A stretch of DNA of 64,000 bases. It comes from Onchidella celtica. Taxonomy: Eukaryota; Mollusca; Gastropoda; Systellommatophora; Onchidiidae. Below are positions 40,057-52,381 of this stretch, piece after piece. Below the pieces are notes generated by a model. The model was given only the letters and a program-made list of their open reading frames with translations. It was not told where the DNA came from and did not search any database. The DNA lies in contig OZ007569.1 of NCBI GenBank assembly GCA_963931925.1, positions 50,092,101-50,156,100 on the forward strand, in the 5' to 3' direction. The number at the start of each line of letters is the position of its first letter. The stretch's first letter is position 1. Made by a program: the position numbers and the translations under genes.

Positions 40057-40575
40057 AAACAGAAAAAGGAAAAATCTAAATCTAAAACACTGCGCCTGTT
40101 GCCGTTTGTTCCGCGAGCTTCTTCGGAGGCCGAGAATCTGCCGAACAATAAACGGAATAAGCCATTTAGCGTCTGGGAGGCTCTTTATCACCGAGTACTC
40201 CACCCAATCAGACAAGGGCCATAACTCACCCATGGTGGCTCTTAAAGTTGACACAAGGGAAACAATAGAGCCTGGCTCCGAGATGTGGACCAGAGAGACT
40301 GCTGGATAAGATAACTGAAACCTGTTCAAAAAGACTAAACAAATAGCAGGAAAGGAAAGAAAGTTTCATTTCTTTCTGGCTTGCTTTAAGACAGTAGATT
40401 TACTTTCTCTGCTTTTCTTATTTTGAGCCCCTTTGTTCAAGAAAATGATGGCCTGCTGTATGACGATATCCGAGTACGTGCATGTTGGTGAACAGGAGGC
40501 AAAATATCAGTAATAATTTAGAATTATTTATGTTGGACTGCTTTATAGTTTATAGAGCATTGAAATAAATTAGCT

Positions 40576-40820
40576 AAGATCTACAACTTGATTTAAAAAC
40601 TTTTGGACACATTTACAAAACTCTTTTCCGATCTATACAAAACAACTTTTGAGAATGTTACCAGTGTAATAAAAATAATAAACTGAATTATTTAATTCTA
40701 TTTGTGAACTTTAAATTGGCGAAGCTCTGAGTACCAGACATAAAGTACCCAATTAGACCGTGAGAGGCGCAAAGTGGCCATTACCCCGCCGACGTGCCGT
40801 AAAACCAAAACTCAAACAAA
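40576..40820 (+). mobile_element. LINE 3' end, copy 7
   Basis: Begins at the last codons of the element's ORF (ATCTACAACTTGATTTAA, reading I-Y-N-L-I-stop), then carries the shared UTR (ACAAAACTCTTTTCCGATC, GAAGCTCTGAGTACC, GGCGCAAAGTGGCCATTA) and ends in AAAACTCAAACAAA. It is one of the better-preserved tails. Confidence 0.7.
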
Positions 40821-41986
40821 AAGAAACAAATATCCAGGGACGAACATGATGGTGAACAGTAGACAAAGTATCAGGATTAATTTATTATCATTTGTTTTGG
40901 TATAAACTGTTTTATGATTAATAGCACTGAAATAAGAAAGGCAGATCTGAGCCACGAGCTGCAGTGTGTTGCCTTCCGACTGGTTGCTTGGGCTTTGTGG
41001 CCAAACACGCTTGCTGGTTTTCTTTGGCCAGTGAAAATTTCGAAAAAAAATTCAGGGTTAGAACTAGGAACAAAATTGGCTAGCTGGCAACAATTTTTCT
41101 ATTGATATTGGCGACATGGCCACACGTTTTTGAAATGGACAATTATTTATTCCGAGATACTGAAATATAATACTTGTCCACTACTGGTACATGTATTTCT
41201 TTCTTTCTTTGAAAAAAAAAACTTCCCCGAAGAAAAAAACCTGCTCTGTTTACCCCTGTTTTGTCAACACTACGTACAATGCCATCTGTTCTATCTTATT
41301 TAAGTATTTTTTTAAATCCATTTGTTGATATCATGAAATTTTTGTTTTGTAATTACTATCAAGGAACATCATACATATAATAATCACTACTTACAATACA
41401 GTTAGTAATATTCTTATCATTCTCCAAGCGCTTGTTTTGTATTCTGATCAACAAACTTCATTGGTGAACATTATTGTGCCAACTTGAATTTATATATCAA
41501 ATTTATCACGTTCAGTTGTTATAATGCTCAGGATCCATCAGTAATATTTTCTGCGACATGACTACTGTTCTCCACAGTGCAGTAGTGTTTCCACCAGCAA
41601 TTGCCAGATGTTAAAAAAAAAAAGCCTACTAAAAGTTGCAATCAATACAAAAAAATAGTCTTTGCTTTGCATGCAATGTACTGAATTTTTTTCACGTAGT
41701 CTTGTTTTACCTTGAAAAGACGGACAAAAAAGTTGAAATATGTGCTAGGAATATTTTCATCGAGATTTATTCACAAATGCATCTTTATATACTTCGCAAA
41801 TACGAGCATATCAACTGTTTGTCTTTTGGCGCACAATAAATCAGTTTCGTCTGATAAGTGTCAAACCAGTTCGGGGTTTCAACAATCCCTTCATTTCAGG
41901 AAACAGGCCTTTCGTATGAACCTTTTAGAGCATAATACTACAAACTTTGTTTCCAAACAATAGAGTTTCAGATCTTTGGTATAGAG

Positions 41987-42151
41987 CAGTGTTTCTGAAC
42001 CTTTTTCGTCCCAACCCCACTTTGATTTTCAAAAAAACAAAACAAAACGGGCGCCCCACGATGATTTGACAAAGTTATTATACAGTACATATCCCTACGC
42101 CCCATTCTGAAATACCACGCCCCACCAAACGCTCAGCCTTGAGAAATACTA
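41987..42151. mobile_element. hAT-like miniature element near the intron 3' end
   Basis: The left end CAGTGTTTCTGAACC and the inverted right end TAGTATTTCTCAAGG are related to the CAGTGTTTCTCAACC type. Flanking 8-mers GTATAGAG and GTCTACAG agree at 6 of 8. It lies about 290 bases before the splice acceptor and has no coding capacity. Confidence 0.5.
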
Positions 42152-42442
42152 GTCTACAGTACATAACCCAGTTGAAACAGCATTGGGAAATGAGGATATC
42201 TTTAACCAATCAGCTGTTACGTCGGCAGAAGCAACAAAGACAACAAAACTGGTAAAATTTGAATAAAGGGATTTATTGATGAAAGTTGAGGCTACTGTTA
42301 ACAACGTGTCATGGGTTCTGCACGGCTGGGTATACAATACATGTCCTGTGTGAAAGGGTGAAAGATTATAGTCTTCTTGGGACTGTTTTGATAATTTATG
42401 ATCATTGCCCTTTCAACTGTTATTTTCATCTTTTCTTTTCAG

Positions 42443-42767
42443 GGATGCTTTCTGCCGGGACCTTAGTGAAGAAAGCATGAAACAGGCCATGCAACAGATG
42501 TGCGGCATGGGAGGACCACATCAGGGGGCCATGATGCACGGACATCCTGTGGATTACGGCAGGGATTTCAACAACATGCAGTCGAAGATGATTGACGACA
42601 TGAGACAGAATTTGCCCATGCCGCTGGTCAAAAGCGAAGGCGCTCCGTTCCCTCACCATTTCTTGTGCTCACCACAGGCGATGGAGCGACACCACCATCC
42701 TCATCATCCCCACGGCATGCACCATCATCATCATCACCACCACCACCCGGCCGTGCCGCCGGTCTGA
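42443..42767 (+). CDS. Six4/5-class transcription factor, terminal exon to the first stop
   Basis: Begins right after the acceptor CAG with the G that completes Gln300, followed by DAFCRDLSEESMKQAMQQ. The segment is rich in Met, Gln, Gly, Pro and especially His: nine consecutive His (ten of eleven residues counting the HGM just before) lie near the end, encoded by CAC/CAT repeats. It stops at TGA 42765-42767, giving a 407-residue protein. The sequence after the homeodomain in SIX proteins is usually a poorly conserved activation or regulatory region, and the low-complexity character fits this. I see no named domain. The TGA is suspicious, because the same frame remains open and coding-like for another 141 codons. 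Confidence 0.85.
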
Positions 42768-42797
42768 CAGTGGGGTAGTCTCCCCACCGAGGGAGAC
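42765..42797 (+). promoter_or_regulatory. Candidate stop-codon readthrough signal (TGA-C plus stem-loops)
   Basis: The first stop reads GTC TGA CAG, with C after the stop, the context most associated with readthrough in animals. GTGGGG (42770-42775) pairs perfectly with CCCCAC (42782-42787). Alternatively GTCTCCC (42778-42784) pairs perfectly with GGGAGAC (42791-42797). The two hairpins are mutually exclusive and start 3 and 11 bases after the stop. Downstream structure of this kind is known to stimulate readthrough in some genes, for example Drosophila headcase. Function here is inferred. Confidence 0.4.
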
Positions 42798-43193
42798 CGG
42801 GCAAGCGCCAGCCCTCAGGCGATACTATCGCCTAATTATCTGGACACTGGAAACAGCAGCAGCCGGGACAGCAGCATTAGCTGTGGCGGCAGCAACAACA
42901 ACAATAACAGCGCTGGTAACACCGGCAACATTAGCATTATTCCTGATGTGACTAATGACTTAGGAATTGGTATTGTTGGGGCACCCAACCTGAGCAGTAT
43001 CATGAACCATTTACAACAACAGCCACACCCTCAGCCGCAACCGGCCCATTTGAATCACCAGACCTCTAGCCTGTCACAACTACATCTTCATCAGTACCAT
43101 CATCAGCATCAACCTCACCACCAACAGCATTCTTCATCAGACAGTAATGCAGCTTTGCTGGACCATACATTACTGGCTCATCAGTGGAGTTGA
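42768..43193 (+). CDS. In-frame C-terminal extension of Six4/5 beyond the first TGA
   Basis: 141 sense codons with no stop, in the frame set by the exon 1 / exon 2 junction, ending in tandem TGA TAA at 43191-43196. The extension is Ser/Asn/Gly-rich (about residues 440-475 if the stop is counted as one residue) and then Gln/His/Pro-rich, and it ends DHTLLAHQWS. Its composition continues that of the preceding exon and differs from the AT-rich 3' UTR that follows. With the extension the protein would be 549 residues, nearer to the longer Six4/5 proteins. Possible explanations are programmed readthrough, a nonsense allele in this individual, or a single-base error. Splicing past the stop is unlikely: the AG at 42769-42770 would not keep the frame from exon 1. 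Confidence 0.6.
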   Translation, partial: QWGSLPTEGDRASASPQAILSPNYLDTGNSSSRDSSISCGGSNNNNNSAGNTGNISIIPDVTNDLGIGIVGAPNLSSIMNHLQQQPHPQPQPAHLNHQTSSLSQLHLHQYHHQHQPHHQQHSSSDSNAALLDHTLLAHQWS

Positions 43194-43850
43194 TAATTTC
43201 CTGAAGCGTAGGAAACTGAAGTCATTGCTTGGTGTCAGATATACCTAAATCCTTTTGTTATTTTCAAATCATGTTTGTAAATTAAAAATCAACAAGTATA
43301 CCTTATACCTGGTGTGATCTGCATGACTTTCTCAACTGGTGAAAAAAAAACTCACACTGAAGTACCTTCTCTACTTATCCCGTCAAGTTTATCCTTGGTG
43401 GCAAATCCTTCATCTTTGTCTGTCACGATACAGTGTGATAATGATCGTGTGTGTTCAATGCAACAACTGGCGAGCAGAGTGTCACTTCCTCCTGGTTTAG
43501 CCTGATCAGTGGCAGTGTCGTAACCATTTCTGTCACTGATATTTCCTAGATGAAAGTGATATCGCCGCATCTTTGAAAAGCGCGTCTGGACAAAATTATT
43601 ACCTGCGGAATGGGGTAGTCCCTATCTTTGTCAAACTTTGGTGCACTTGGTGTACGCTGATTTCCCATGATAAATTACTGATGATTTCGACTCGCAGTGA
43701 TGATTTGTCCTGTACAGTAACATGGTTTTGTTCATGAAGTCATGTTAGCTGAATAATTATTGTCGGTTTTGGTGAATTTTGGGCCTTTGGTTTTGGCATT
43801 GCCTAGAATCTATCCAAATGTAATGAATAAAGACTGAATTTATCAGTGAT
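43194..43850 (+). other. Six4/5 3' UTR
   Basis: AT-rich sequence after the tandem stops with no coding character. It ends at about 20 bases past AATAAA (43826-43831), the first canonical polyadenylation hexamer after the ORF. Confidence 0.55.
43826..43831 (+). promoter_or_regulatory. Polyadenylation signal AATAAA
   Basis: Context ATGAATAAAGACTG, about 630 bases after the distal stop. Further AATAAA hexamers at 44051-44056 and 44867-44872 (again in ATGAATAAAGA) could give longer 3' UTRs. Confidence 0.5.
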
Positions 43851-46225
43851 TCAGTTTCTCACTCGAGGAAGACCCATGAATGATTACATTATTTGTTTGC
43901 TCTAAATCACCCTATCTCATGTTACAGATAATGGAATACTGTTATGTCTTTACATGAATAGGGGTCGGTGTCCTTGCGTGAAAAACCGACTGCAACATAA
44001 CAGTGGCTAGTCCCGTATTATACAAATCAATGTGATATGACATTCAGCAAAATAAATGTTATTTTTAAATATAACCATAAAATAGTTATGAAAGAAGTCA
44101 AAATGTATGCCGAGAAGCTAAAAAGGTATAAATATTTGACAAACTGTTAAAGAAACAAATTTAAATATTTCTGGTGCTTTTGGCAACTTTTCACGCGAGG
44201 ACAGCCGTTCACGCAAGGACACCAGATACGCCCGTTACATCATTCGAAACCACTTTGCTATCATACATTTATGGGAGTTAACGTGCTGTAATACATATAA
44301 TAAGTCAATCTTTTGTTGTAACATCTGTCTGTTGCTCCTTTTGTCTTTTTAATTTCTAGTTCTGGCTTTGTTCGAAATCGGAACAAAAGTATGCTGTGTT
44401 TTGTTTGACCGGCCATAACCATTCCAAATCTTTTACGATTGAATTATATTTCATAGTTTTGGTAAATTATGATAATCATTATAGTAATAAAAGAATATGT
44501 CTAGAAGATTGTTTGAAAAACTGGTGGACGACTGACTTAGAAAATGCCTTTTTTTTTTTGTTGTAATTCTCGCAATTGTGATAATCATTTCTATGTTTTA
44601 CCAATTTCCGTTGTTCAGAGATTTTGAATTTTTAATATCTCTCCTAGACATGGAAAACGAAGAGGAGCAAGGAAAACGTGAAGTTTAATTTTTGTTGTTG
44701 TTGATGTTTTTTAATCTCATTTTTCGTATTCCTAGTCTGAGGTGTCGGAGATGTAGCCAGAAAACTGAACAATTTTGCTCTGGGAGATTAGCATGAAAAC
44801 AAAAGATTCTGTTTTGTAATATCTTACTGATATCGTTCTTAAAAACAATTGCGTTGGATTTCAATGAATAAAGATTAAGTCGTGTGTATCCTTAAATCGA
44901 TTTGATTGTTACAAAAAGAGAAAAAGAAAAGAAATATTGCACGAATTTTACCGAGGAAACAAAATTTATTCAGAACACAAAGATAAAGAAATGTTTATAC
45001 AATGAAAGTCGAGTCATTTCAAAAATTCCTTGGAGGGAAAAAAGATCAACAGCTAGTCATGTATATTCCTGTACACAGGTATGTATCACTGCCACTGACA
45101 ATTAGACATTTTGACAACATATCACAAAATGGCACAATGAAATTTGCACTGTTTGGCCGCAATGAATTAAATTCACACAAATTGTTGAAGAAGAGCAACT
45201 TCGCTTCTAGACCGATTATATTCCGACATAAAAACGTTTCACTAAGAACTGATTAAACATGAGATGAATACATTTATGATAAATTACAATGTATAAACGA
45301 TCGGGACGAAACTTTTACCTAGGTTTATCACCTTATAACGTTAGACGATTTAGCTTCTAGTATTATTCCTTGACAGTATAGCATTTTTATAGTCTATTTT
45401 CACATAATTATAAGCACACTGAATATTTCATTTCGAGAATCATAATGGTCTCTCTTGAAAGTCAAACAAGCCGATCTGAACTGAACTTTTTTAAAGAAAC
45501 TATATGTTTCTTTATGACCTCTTAGATCAGGTTCCACCTAGATCAAGTTATGAGATAAATCTGATGCGGTTTCAATAAATGACGCGGATTTCTAGCATTC
45601 TTCATGTATTGGAAATGGCTGAAAATGGTTGAATTTTAGCTGAATTTTTATTTGTCATTGGATAAGTTGATAACATCTCATGTCTATGTTGAAATGCATG
45701 TTTTTTTGTTGTTGTTTTAGTTGTTGTTGTTTTTTCCACAAAAGAAGTACGTTGAAGTCTACAGTTCCAAAATCGCTGCCACCCTATTATTTGCATTCTT
45801 TCATTAATCATGGCGTCCCTGGAAGTCGCCTTCATATTTGCAGAACGTTGTCATTTGCATCGCATGTATATTCGCGTCTATTTATGACAGTAACAGACCT
45901 TGGATAAGACTCGATCAAATCAAGCAACACAGTTCAGATGCCACCGATTGTATACTGCTGCGTCTTCATACGCATACTGTTACAGACGTCTTCAAAGATT
46001 TTGTTGCTGCATGTTTAATTTTTCCCTAAATTCATTTATTATCTCACTCATTCCAGTTCAGCTGTCGAGGACTTCATGCAAATCTGACACACGAAGCAAA
46101 ACAGTACATTTTTGATTAAAAGATAAGTGAGGGCTCCATCCGATGTTTAATAAACAACTTGCGGCCCAACATAATCTTCGGGATACCGACCGTAACATGG
46201 TAGTTTTTATTATTATTGTATCATT
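43850..46225. other. Downstream non-coding segment
   Basis: AT-rich; possibly includes an extended 3' UTR up to the AATAAA at 44867. No gene or recognised repeat. Confidence 0.45.
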
Positions 46226-46229
46226 CCGA

Positions 46230-46270
46230 TATGGTCCGTAACCCGGGCCGCAAACTGCCCATTGGTATCT
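46230..46270. repeat. Short dispersed motif, copy a
   Basis: ATATGGTCCGTAACCCG followed by GCAAACTGCCCATTGG. A related block lies at 48285-48336. It may be the edge of an unrecognised interspersed repeat. Confidence 0.3.
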
Positions 46271-46361
46271 CTGCTGTTTTTCTGTTCTTTATTTTTTCTT
46301 TCATATTTGCTGTATGTGGAATTTTTGTTCTTGCTTCGGTGGTAGCTTATGTGTGCATAAG

Positions 46362-46773
46362 TATGTTTGTATTGTGTACGTGTATGTACATGCTCGCAAG
46401 CGCGTAAACACGCGTGCTTTCTGAAAACAGAAAAAACCTCACATTATTAGCTCCACTTGAATCCTACGTAATTTTGAAGCTTTGCCGTGAACCATCAAGT
46501 TTTTAAGTCACCTTTTCCACATATTATACAATCTACAAAGCGTTTGGGGATTTCTTTTCGCATCTTTTGTTTTTAAACTTTGCTTTTTTTTTTTCTTTTG
46601 ACGAAACGTGACGTAAAATGACGACCCGTCAGAGAGCGCATGAAACCTTCCAGGAAGACTTATAAACTACCAGGTATTACAAGTGGATGCAGTATCTGAA
46701 CATTCTCAATCGTGTATTGCTAACGGTACACATTAAACGTTTTCCTGCTTACTTAAGTTTGATGGAAATTAAA
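46362..46773 (+). repeat. Duplicated segment, copy 1
   Basis: About 412 bases strongly similar to 52732-53160 in the same orientation. It has an 18-base gap relative to copy 2 after GCTTTGCCGTGA. No terminal inverted repeats or coding sequence are seen. It contains GTGACGTAAAATGACG, a CRE-like pair. Confidence 0.9.
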
Positions 46774-48270
46774 GCTTGTCAGACGCGGGCATTTTCCTAC
46801 CTCGCCCTCTGCAGCCATAGATCTAGAGAAGGGAGTACAGATGAGAACAAGAGAAAAAGAAAGTGATCAGTGGTCAGATGATTGAGATGGCTCTGGTAAT
46901 TTCGACGTCTGTCCATAACCCGAGATTTCTAATATACTGAAAGTAATCAGTGAGCACACAGTGCATGACATTTTTCCTTCTAACATGCTGATGGAAGTTT
47001 TTTAACTTTGCATTTCTTTAACGTCTTGATTAATCTTTTTATTTTCTCTGACAAACTAAATTAGTCACAATAAGATTTCATCATTCCGTGAGTCACAATG
47101 ACGATGGTATTATTTTATTCCTTCGAGCTTAAAAAAAAAGTTTAAAGTGTTGTCTAGCAAATTAAAATATCCGTGCGGATATTTCAGAGAATGTCTTAAA
47201 GAATTCTTTGCCCATAAGCTGAGGCAGAAAAAAAAAAGCGGTAGCATTATATAAAATTGCTACGAAGATCATGACTGGGAGACTTCAGACTTGCAAGTGT
47301 TGGCCTTCTGTCTGAGACAAATATGAGACCGAATAGGAATATGTCATTTTAATCACATGTAAGTTTCCAAAATCTCATTCATATTTGCCCTATCACAGTG
47401 ATATTGGATAAACCCGAATTATACATATAGATTGTCCGTTTTTCTGTCCCGCTTCGTAAAGCATCGACTGCCGACAGTCATTGCACAAGTCTTGACATTA
47501 TAACTCTGGATAGTGCGACAGATTCAGCACTTCTCGTGATGCTGTACATACGACTACATCCTTTTTTGCGTGGCTGGAAATCAACCTTTATCATTTGTGC
47601 TGAGGAAAAACGGTTCAGAATGTAATGAAGTTTCATTATTCTTTTTTCGGTAATGAATGATAGAACATCTTGGATCCTGCGGCTTTCTTCTTATATATTT
47701 GTCCTCTTCTCCCAAGAAAATGAAGGTATCTCTACCAATATAGCGAGAATACAATTCTCTAGTCAGAGCCTGTATGTATCTGTATTCGTCGCTGATTTGT
47801 TGTAATGTGTTGTATGCTTCTGAAAGAAAGTAAGCTACTTGTTGCAAGTGAATGTGTGTATTTCTATCGGAATTTTATAATGCATTTAATCAATTTCCAA
47901 AGGTTTCTCTACATGTCCAGTCTGAACAAAGTTGGTAAAATTAGTATTGTTGTGGATAGTTGTGGATGATGGATCGTTGTGTTTGCAAGATGTCCTGAGC
48001 AATGTCTCACCAACAATATGATGATTATGATTTGTGTATATATTTATATGATTGAACTTGCATGTAGAAAAATACGTGCACTTGCATTTTTAGACCAAAG
48101 TCAGGCTATCGGACTTTCAAGATAAAGTCCGGTTTAAGCGTACACACCTTCAGAGACTACATTAAACACATATTTTCCCAAAGTGATGTGAGATAGGTTA
48201 GCCACTTTGCAACATTTTGCGGCTCAGAGCAACGTTCGGGACGTGAATTGTTAAGAGCAAGTTTTTTTTA

Positions 48271-48336
48271 CGTTTATTGCTACATTATGGTCCGTGACCC
48301 GACGGCTATGCTTGGTGGCAAACTGTCTATTGACGG
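48271..48336. repeat. Short dispersed motif, copy b
   Basis: TTATGGTCCGTGACCCG and GGCAAACTGTCTATTG match the motif at 46230-46270 with an insertion between the two halves. Confidence 0.3.
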
Positions 48337-48884
48337 AAAGTGACATTAGCTTTTTGATTAAATTTGCTCAAGCCAGCTACAACAGACTGCACTCAACTCA
48401 TCTAGCAGGTTTAAGATACGAAAACATAAACATTTCAATAGTCTTGACCCAGATATTTAAATATTAAACAGAATTTCAAAAATCAGAATAATTCTGTCCG
48501 ATAAACAGTCTCTAGCGCTATACGATAGCAAAATCTTCTTGTCTTTTTCAATAGTTATGTTTATCTTCATATCTTTTCATGCCTGTTTTTAAAATACCAG
48601 TTATAAAATTTAAGATATTAAAAAGGTAAAAGATATTAAATCTCTTTTATCTGGAGAATTTAAAAAAGAAAATACAGTCTCAGATCTGTCTACCATTATG
48701 ATGATTTATATACAGATTATGATTAGCTGAATTATGACCACTGGATATTTCCAGCATTATTGTCATATAATGTGACTTTGTGATTTGTGGATGTCTGAGA
48801 TTTTGTGCAAATTTCCATCGGATAGTCCATGTTTTTGTTCTTTCTTTCCTTTGCCCTGTCCTTCGGTCAGAGCCGTGGCAAACA

Positions 48885-49104
48885 GCATTCTTACAAAACT
48901 CTTTTCAGATCTACACAAAACAAATTTTTAGAAGTTTACCAGTGTAATAAAATTTATACGGAACTATTTAATTTTATACGTTAAATTTAAATTGATTAAG
49001 CTGTGAATACCAAACATGAATAAAGTTACCCAAATAGAACGTGAAAGGTGCAAAGTGGCCATTTTCGTGCCGGCGCGCCCTAAAACCCAAACTGAAACTC
49101 AAAT
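48885..49104 (+). mobile_element. LINE 3' end, copy 8
   Basis: 3' UTR-only tail: ACAAAACTCTTTTCAGATC, GTGTAATAAAATTTATACGG, GTGCAAAGTGGCCATTTTCG, GTGCCGGCGCG and a final AAACCCAAACTGAAACTCAA. It lies downstream of the gene in the same orientation. Confidence 0.7.
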
Positions 49105-52100
49105 TCTCACCCAAACCGCCCCTTTCTCTTCCCCACCGCCTGCACTCTCTCTCAGGAAAGTTATGGAAATGCGAGAGAGATGAAAACAGTTTATTAGAGG
49201 CTTATCATTTCTTGAGAATTCGGGGAGGTGTCTGGGGGAAAGGGATTGGGGCTGTTTTGTTGGAGTTTTAATAGCTTGAACTAATTGATAGAGAAAAGAC
49301 TGGATGTAAGTTCTGTCAGGAATGTTTGTATTAAAAAAAAAAAAAGTCATGTATAATTATTACTACTACAATTATTATTTTATTAAAGAAACGGTTATTT
49401 TGGCCGGGTTCATGTATCAGAGACTGACAGTGCGCTTGTTATCGAAAATATCCTCAGGAAAGTTTTGATGCCGTTTCGCAGAGGCACTGATACCATCCAC
49501 CTACCCTGTCCTGACCCAATGCCTAAAACATATTCGCAAAATAGAGCAGCGCAGTTGTTACTACAAGTTTCTTCATGGCTAGTGTACAAGCTTGGGGTAG
49601 TAAATGTACATATCAGTAAACTGATTGACAGGCGCAATTGTAAGTCTATTTAGCCATTCTGTCATAACAATTTCTACTTGCGTACACACGCTAGGAGTTT
49701 AGATCTTTTTCCAAAGGTCCTCTGCCCCTTAGCATTTATAACTCTTTTTGTTCTTATTAACTGTTTGTTGTTGTTGTTTTCTGGTTTCTTGTCACGTTTT
49801 TCTCGTTCTGGTCATCTTCCTCCTTGGGCCATCAAAAGGGATGTTATAGTAAATGGATGCAACGAGCTTGCCTTCTTCAAACTATTTCAGATACTCTTCG
49901 ATGTAGTCTTCACTCACACCAAGATAATTAGGGACCGTGTGAGACAGCACACGAATGATCCCTCGTGAGTTTGCCATTGCTCTGCCTGAATTCAGGGTGG
50001 TGTATTCTCCGAAAACCCTTGTACCTTGTAATCTAACGATGACATGTTCCTCGAGCAAAAGATACCTTTATAATGATGACACTCTCGCATGATTATTTTC
50101 TTTGTCTTCTTCTTTTGAAATAAAAAAAAAAAACATTTTGATGTTCGATGTGCAATTTGATGACAGACATTTGCGTTCTTTTTTCTGTTTTGTTGTTATT
50201 GCTTTGTTTTTCTGTTTATATTTTGTGATCGTTCAAGTTTCATAGTTTGGTTTCACACTGGTTTGTCTTTGCTCGTCTTTATGTTGTTGTTATCAGCAGT
50301 CGCCCCCCTCCTTCTTCCTCTTTTTCTTTGTCCTCTCCTCTCCTAGGCTGCAACATTTTGTTACCTTTCGCTATTGACATTCACCTGGGATGTTGAATCT
50401 AGAACATTATCACAAAACCACCATGAAACACATTCGTATGAAAGGGTGCTAAATGATTGAGTAGTGTGAAAATGGAGTTTATAAAGCAGGGGTGTGTCTG
50501 TTTCACTGTCGTTATGGTGCATGACTATTTACCTGGCTCAGTTGAATACATAACAAAGAGAATGACAAAAAAGCAACAATAAAAACAAATAGATCTAGAC
50601 AAAAAGTATATATGCATGGAAGAATTAAATTGCGAATCAGAAAGCATGGACACTCTAAATCTAATGTTGTACCTTGTCGGCGCATCAGTTCAGGAAACAA
50701 ACGCAATCCAAATTGGATGAGATGAACAAGGGAAGGAAAAGGTAAGTATAAAAAAAAACATAATGTAAAATTCTGTGTACCTCTTTCTGTTCAGCAGTAA
50801 CGGCCAATAATTACACATATTATAATTTGCTACAAAATGACGCTGACTCCACTTGGATGGAGAAATTTCGTCATTCTTACTATATTACCGGTCGTAGGTA
50901 TTCCGAACAAAGCAATCACTCACTGGCATGGAAATAAATTTTAAAATAATTTAAGCAAGCACCAAAAAATATATATGATAAAATTTAAATATGACTTGAG
51001 TTGGTTAATCCCATTACAAATTTCAGCACAGATTCTACCCTTGCATGAATTTACAGACATAAACGTTATAAAAGCTCTGCTCGCTCAAACATTGCAATGC
51101 ACTCACTCTGGCATTATTATACCTGGCTGCAGAGGTTTTGATGGCTTGCTAAGACAAAGGGCTCATTTCAGACCTTATAAATTAACTTTGCTTTAAATAT
51201 CACTTTGAAAACAAGAATTATAGAGCATAAATCTGCCCACAGAGTATTATGCCGGGGGAGCGGGGTGGGGGGGGGGGGGGTATTGTTGTTGGAAACAATG
51301 GCGGCAAAGTGAGATCATATTGAGAGTAAAATGTATTAAGTCCATTGACTACGGCCAACTGAATATAAACGCAAACAGGCTGTTCATTTCCGGTAAATTA
51401 TAAGAGGGTATTTGCAAGTTTATTTCTAAAGGAAACAAGAGAATATTTCATACGGGGTAAGGCAGATGAAAAGAGTCAAATTTCTGTCGCAGAAATGCCA
51501 TTTACTCAAGAGCATTTTACAGAACACACCTTTTCAGCCTGGTGGTATGGGACAAGTGTGGAATTTTAAATTTAAAAATATCTTCTTTTTTTTTTTTTAA
51601 GATATCATGATTGGATACCACGCGCAAGTGAAAGGGCACAAACTGACTATTTTTCGAATCTTTCATCTTTGTTTAAAATAATATTTCATCTACATTCCTC
51701 CTCGTCTCATATTCTTCACCCTGATACCCACTTTTTCTTGAGAATACGGAATGGTTCAGACTAGTGTCGCACTGGATCAAGTTTGTGTTGCCATGGTTTC
51801 AGTATGAGATGTGGACTATGGAGTTAAAGGTGTCCTTGTGCATTAGCGAAATTTAGTGTGTCTTGCTAGTTCTGGCGCGCGTTAAACCCGTCTTGAGCTC
51901 AACTGGCCGAAAGAGATACTTCGCGCATTGACCCGTGAGTCAAAACAGACGTAAGACTAAGACAGAATTAACTCAACACGCTATGCTATGGACCTCACGT
52001 GCTGAGATAATATAGATATTGTTAATTTTTTTCATTTAACCTCTTTGAAATCGCACATTTTTGTAAGCTTCTCTAAATAGATTTCTTCAGGGTAAAAGAG

Positions 52101-52215
52101 AATTAGACATACTGTACAGTGAAAATACTTCACTTCACCGGGGATCGGACACTGATCGGACTTTGATATTGAAAAGTTGTTGTTAGAACGTAAATGTTTT
52201 TCTGTGAACATATTC
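49105..52215. other. Downstream non-coding segment
   Basis: AT-rich DNA with a 14-base G run at about 51267-51280 and A/T runs. Open frames up to 96 codons (for example 49678-49968) are hydrophobic or low-complexity and not supported as genes. Confidence 0.45.
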
Positions 52216-52223
52216 CTTTAAAC

Positions 52224-52381
52224 CAGTGATTCTCAAACGAGAGGCACTTGGCTTCTAGAGAAGGAATTTCAAATAATAAGGGGAAGAATATGAAGATGGC
52301 AATTCAGAATGGAAGAGGAATTGAGGAAACCTGGAAAAGTACAAGGAGGAGTGTGGCCGCCTGAGATTCCGAGAACAACTG
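52224..52381. mobile_element. hAT-like miniature element
   Basis: The left end CAGTGATTCTCAAAC and the inverted right end CAGTTGTTCTCGGAATC are of the CAGTGNTTCTCAAAC type. The target duplication is CTTTAAAC (52216-52223) and CTTTAAAA (52382-52389), 7 of 8 matching. At 158 bp there is no coding capacity. Confidence 0.65.

Noticed and set aside
39790..40329. Overlapping open frames of 117-144 codons
   Set aside because: They run through a miniature inverted-repeat element, contradict one another on the two strands and show no domain.
42765..42767. Selenocysteine decoding of the TGA
   Set aside because: A SIX transcription factor tail has no reason to use selenocysteine and I recognised no SECIS-like element in the 3' UTR, though I could not fold it.
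42769..42771. Alternative splice acceptor at the AG just after the first TGA, to bypass the stop
   Set aside because: It has no pyrimidine tract and joining it to exon 1 would not keep the reading frame of the extension.
47581..47847. 88-codon minus-strand frame with protein-like composition
   Set aside because: Starts at TTG with no ATG upstream in frame and resembles no family I know.
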